Source of the DNA: an uncultured Bacteroidales bacterium
Lineage (GTDB): Bacteria; Bacteroidota; Bacteroidia; Bacteroidales; Paludibacteraceae
Direction: 5' to 3'
Assembly: GCA_937916355.1 (NCBI GenBank)
Contig: CALFTM010000047.1
Coordinates: 3,946 to 67,945 of the forward strand
DNA length: 64,000 bases
This document shows, one piece after another, positions 23,401-29,400 of the stretch (position 1 is its first letter; each line of letters opens with the position of its first letter). The notes under the pieces were generated by a model that worked only from the letters and a program-made list of their open reading frames with translations, had not been told where the DNA came from and searched no databases. Both the position numbers and the translations under genes were made by a program.

Positions 23401-26400
23401 TGTGTAGGAGGCTGTTTGGTCACTTGGTGAGATGGTTGTTGAGCCTCCTTGCCATGAGATAGTCAATTTGTCTGCATTGACATTGGAGAATTCCAATTCG
23501 GCAGCAGTATTTTCACATACATTCACGTCGCTGACAGTGAATGTTGGCAAATCTTTTGGTGTGACAGTGAAGTATGCTTCTCCCTGACAACCATCGACGC
23601 TGTTACCAGTTGCTTTGAACTTAGTTACGGAGGTGATGGTCGGAGAGTATGTGATACCATTACCCATACTTTGTACGCTGTTTCCAGAAACGACATACCA
23701 TGTGTAGTTGTCGTCTGCCGCACCGCTTGCTTTCAAATCTATTTTTGAATTTAGACAAGTTTTATCAGAGCCATCTGCGAATCCGTTGATGAGGATTGTC
23801 GGTTTGGCGTTGATTCCTACCTTGTAGGACGCAGGTTCAGACCAACATGTTCCGTCAGATACTTTCACCGTTGCATTGTTCGTATTAGCATCTGGGGTGA
23901 GAGTTGCTTTTGAAGGATTTGTATTGTCTGCAGTAGCATTGACCCATTCGTATTCTGTGATGTTGTTTGCACCTGATGCGATGGCGTTCAACTCTATTTC
24001 TTCTCCTTCACATACGCTACTCAATCCGCTTACGCTGGTGAGGGTGACGGTAGGAATGTCTAGTACTTTCACACTGATGGATTTGCTTGTTTTACAGTTG
24101 TTTGCAGTATTCGTCAACTCAGCTGTGAAGGTGTACTCTTTTGCAATCGACAAGATGGAGTCGAAAGTTGCTGTTGGGTTGATTGCTTGGGCTGTTTTCC
24201 CTTGCCATGAGATGGTCGCATCGGTTTCTGTAGTTTGGGCTGTGATAGTCTCTTTGAGGTTCCTACAGATTGGGTCTTTGCTTGCTGTGAGTGTTAAATT
24301 TGGTTCCGTTGCAACATTTACATCTACAGAAACCTCTTGTGACTCACAACCATGGGTGTTAGTTCCTTTAACCTTATAGGTGTATTGTCCGGTGGTCATG
24401 TTGGTGATTTGGTAGCTGTTGGTTTTTCCATCCAACTCTGTGCTGCCCAGATACCATGTCCAACCATTTGCAGACATTTGGTCATTAGCACCTCCTGCAG
24501 CGGTCAGTTTCAACGAACCACCCGGACAGAAAATGTTAGGGTCATTGTCTTTTGTAATTGAGACTACCGGACTTGCTATATAGCTGATTTCTGCCTTTGT
24601 TGGAGTTGCAGGACATCCGTTCGTTGTCTTTGCATTGAGTGTGATAATGATGTCTTTATTAACGTTTTCAAGAGTGATGGATTGTCCTGTTTCTTTCCAT
24701 GAACTATCATCGCTTCTTGTCCATACATAGTCAGATTTCTCTCCGCTACCTCCGATGGCAGAAACAGAAAGTTTTCCTCCTTCACACACATATCCTACAC
24801 CTTTGTCGATACCCACTTGCTCGTCAGGGTAGACACGGATGGTGGTTGAAGCTTGCGCTTCACAGCCGTTTGCGTTGGCTGTGACAGTGTAATCGCGGTC
24901 GCTTATCAGCACGTCAGATGAGATAGAACTTGATGTTGAACTATTGCCGTCGTTCCAGCTCCAAGTGATGTTACCTACGATGTTTTCATTGCTGTTGGTT
25001 GCAGTAAGGGTAGTTGTTCCATTCTTACAAACAATGTTGTTCGCAGCAGTAATAGATAATACCGGAGTCTGTTTAGCAGTGATTGCCACTTGTGCTGTTC
25101 CGGTACATCCTGCTCCGTCTTCTCCCACAACAGTGTAGACAACATCTTCGTTGATGATTGGATTGATGTTTGCGCATTGTGTACATGCGTAGTTTTTGGT
25201 CACGGCATCTGCTCCCGTACCTACAGTGTAGGTCCATGTGTATCCGTTGGCGTTGTTAGAGCCAGTTGCAGAGATTGCCACCGAACTACCTTGACATACT
25301 TCATTGCTCGCTGCTGTGATCTCGATGTTAGGGGCAGAAGTTCCTTTTACAATGTAAGACTCACTTGTGGCTTTACAACCTTTCGCATCCACACCAGTAA
25401 CAGAGAATGTGTTGTCTCCTGTTTTGATTATCGGAGTAATCTTGTCTGTTGTTTCATTTGTGTTCCACTCATAATTTCCTGTAGAGCCACCTTTGGCTGT
25501 CAACGTTACTGTTTGGTTGGCGCAAACAGAGGTCGTTCCTGTAATGTAGATTGTAGGAGGAATCGAAACTGTCAACATGTAAGTTGTATCAGTCGTACAA
25601 CCATTTTTGGTGATTTTCAAATTTACATTATAGTTGCTGATGCCCGATGTTGCATTTTTCAGTGTGTTTTGTGACACAAAGAACTCATTTGTATTGCTTG
25701 TCGTTCCATCTGTTGCCAAACTTTTCCATTCATATTTAACATCAGTTTGTTCTCCGACTTTCAATTTCAAATCCTTACCTTCTGTACAAACGTAATCACT
25801 GTTGCTTGCGTCGTTCAAAATTTGCGGATAAGGTTTGGCTGTATAGGTCGCAGATACTGGGTCACTTTGACAACCATATTGGCTCAAAGCCGAAACTTTG
25901 AATTTTGTTGTCTGTGCGAGAGAGAGAGTAACATCTTGGCTACTTGCATCTCCGATGCTTTTATCGTTTGCATCACGAAGTTCCCATGAATATGTAGGGA
26001 CAACATCAGCGTTAGATGCTTTCAGACTGGCAGAAATGGTTACGAGTTGGTTCTCGCAATATTCTTTATCCTGTAATGCACTCAGGGTTGGTTTTGGATG
26101 CGTCTTGAGTGTGATGTAGGTTTGTCCCACACAATTGTTCGCTCCAATTGCTTTTACCGCATAAATTCGATCATTCAATGTCTCTCCTTTGATTAGAAGA
26201 GTTCCATCGCCTTGTACAGTTGTACCTGTAGGAAGACTGTTGTAATCATAACCACTGGTTGGAGACCAAGTTCCCCATGTGTATGGTTCCCCTTGTCCTG
26301 CACCTTCTGCAGAAAGTGTGATAGACGCACCTTCACATACACCAGACTCATATCCTTTGATAGTCATAGGAGGTGCGGCTGAGATTGAAACTGCCGGACG

Positions 26401-29400
26401 AAGAGAAGAGACACAAGTGGCGGTTGCAACTGTGGATGTTCCCGAAGCTGTCGGGTCTACGTCAACGCTATATTTACGAGAACCTGTTACCTCATAATAG
26501 ATCGTTCCAGAACCTGATGGACTATGAGTAAGTTGAGCCTCTGTTCCAGCTTGTTTGTTCTCGTAAGTCCATTCGTATGCATCTGTATAAGAGCCGTTTC
26601 CGATTGTCACAGGTGTGATTGATGCTGTGAGATTTACTACCGAACCTTCACATGCTGTTGGGTTGTTTGGAGTGGTGGTAAATGTCGGGTTAGGTACGGC
26701 AATAACCGTAATTCCTTTTTCGGAAGAAGTACATCCAAAATAGTTTGTTCCCTTTACTTTGAAAGTTTGGGTAGCTGTGACATTCGTGGTGTAATTTGCG
26801 CTAATAGTTCCGTTGTCCCATTCAAACTCTTTGACGCAATTGTCATTGTCGACATCATTTGACTCTGATGTTGCGGAAAGGACGACACGTTCCCCTGCAC
26901 AAACCAAAGCCTTGTCTGTTCCAACCTCAAAATTCGGAGCTTTGTGTACTGAGAGAGTGACGCTTGTGACGCTGCTACAACCAGTGTGGTTAGGTTGGTC
27001 GTATGCCTTCATGTAGACAGTGATGGAAGACTTGCCAGCCTCTGCTGTTCCGCTATAGCTATTCCCTTTTTTGATCGTGCCGTCTTGATCACTATACCAT
27101 TCATAGCTTGCTGCACCAGAACCGTCCAACTTGAATGTTTCTCCCTCACAAACTACTAAAGAACCTGTAATGTAGGCTTTTGGGGCAACATTTACTGTTA
27201 TTGGAACCTCCATCTTGTTTTCACAAACTGTGCGATATTCTCCGTTTTCACCATATTTGTGGAATTGGAAACCCGTCACCTCATACATGGTTTTTGCAGT
27301 GTTGGCTGTATCAGTCAGTGAAAGTTGATTGTCATCAGTGAAACTTGGGTTGTTGGTGCCTACCCATGTGCAAGAGTCTGCTCCTGTAACATCCAAAGTG
27401 AACTCTTCATTTTCACAATATACCCTTTGAGCTGGCGATACGGTAAGCTGAGGATTGGCATTGATTGTGATGATTGTGTCGATTTTACTGTTACATCCAG
27501 TCCCCTTGTTCTCGCCGAAGAGTGAGAGTTTATATTGGTTGTCGTTAGGAGCGTGTTTGAAAAGGATTGTAGAAGTCTTTTGTTGCAATGAAGATCCATT
27601 TTCAAAATACCATACATACCTGTCGGGGTCGATGGCATCCAAATCCTTTGCATGAGCGATGAACTCATAATCCGTTCCGTCACACACCTGAGTTGGACCT
27701 TCGATTTCGAGGTCTGGCGACTCCAATTTGTTGAGTTTTACAGAATCCATTCCTGTACAACCCTTATCAGTTGTCGCATAATAGTAGTATGTGACCGTAT
27801 CTGTGACAGCAGGAGATGTAAAATGGTGAGCATCCTCGTATTTAGTGTTTGCGTCGATTCCTGGTTTTATTACTGCAACGTCCCATGTGAAATGGGAAGA
27901 CATATTACTTGTCGCATTGATGGTTGCAGAGTCACCTTCGCAGACATCAATGTATTTGTTTTGGTCTGCATCCAATTTCATTCCATCCGCATCCAATGTG
28001 ATGTTTGGCGACTCATATACCAGTATGGTGTGGCTACCAGTGTAGACACACTGGCGGATCTTCTCTTGGTTGGACAGCTCCTCGCTTATCACGTTTAGGA
28101 AGTAGGTGTTCGATCCCTTCACCGGAGAGATAGTCAATTTTGTACCTTCCTCACCACCTCCTTGCTTTAAAGTGTTGTTGGCTTCATCCACCCATTGGTA
28201 GTCATAATCTTTTTCTTTCCAGTTTTTGTAGTCGTCTTGTGTTGCATTGCTACCTGTGTAGACACCTTTCGCCAATTGAAGTTCCTTCTCCTCTCCATTA
28301 CAGATGGTTGGGTCTCCTAAAATTTCCACCTCTGGTCGCCTTTTTACAGTGGCTTTTGTTGAGAGGTTGATGCGGCAGTCATTCGCTGTTACGAGCATAA
28401 CTCCAATGTCGTGCGTGCGAGACTGTTCGCCTTTGAGAAGTGGCAGTTGAACTGTCACCGGATTCCCCTGTATTTGGTAAGTCTTATTATCATTAGGGTC
28501 AACGTATGACCAGATTTGGTAAAGGATTTCATCAGGAGTCTCATCTTGCCCATTTAATTTGATGGGTGTAATTTCTGTCTCATCTGTTAAAATTACCTCG
28601 TTGAAGCAAGCCACGTCCACATCCAAATCTCCCTTGTATGGATTTTTTGTTAGGGTGAAAGTTTCTGTGACTGTTGTACAATCAGAACCAGAACCAACTA
28701 AGTTTGGATCATTGTTGTTAGAGCTCATCGTAACAGAGTAGGTTGCAGATTCGTCGATGTCATCTCTTTTGATGTATGCAACGTTTGTTTTGTCTTTTCG
28801 ATAAAACTTGTCTCCCCATGTGTAGTTGGTAAAGCCTTCTGGCGCGGTAACTTCAACCTCATCACCTCCACAGTTTTTGATCTTTAGCTTCATCGGCTGT
28901 GTTTGTGCTGTAAAGTAGCCGTAGGAGCGGTGTGGGCCTGCTGCGTAAACTTTGTCCGCTCTATAATTTGTGTTGCAATAACCGCACCATCCTTTCCCTG
29001 TGGTTGAACTAACTGTTTTTGCATCCATCATTCTGGTGCACATGCCACAGCGATACATTTTATCCAAACAATCGTGGTTGATGACCTCGATGGAGATCTT
29101 TCTCCCTATATACGGACGAAGATCGTATGAGATCGTTGTCCAGTCTTTATAGTAGGTTGTAGCCAATTGCGACGAGCTTAATTCGCTTTGATAACAAGGT
29201 TTGTTATTGGTGGTGGTAGTTATTTCTGTAGTGTGTTTTTTGCAAACGCCTCCATGACTCTCACAATTAGCTGTAAAGTCAGGTTCTTCAAGATAATAGT
29301 GCATAGTGGGTTTGGGTTCTTTCCACGAGCATTTAGAGCAGAATTCCTTGTCAACCCACACATATTTATACTCCCCCATGTCAATGGAAGTGCTTGAGGC

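Noticed and set aside
5674..28611. CRISPR-like array or tandem DNA repeat
   Set aside because: The periodicity is at the protein level only. DNA copies are diverged and there are no short identical repeats with unique spacers.
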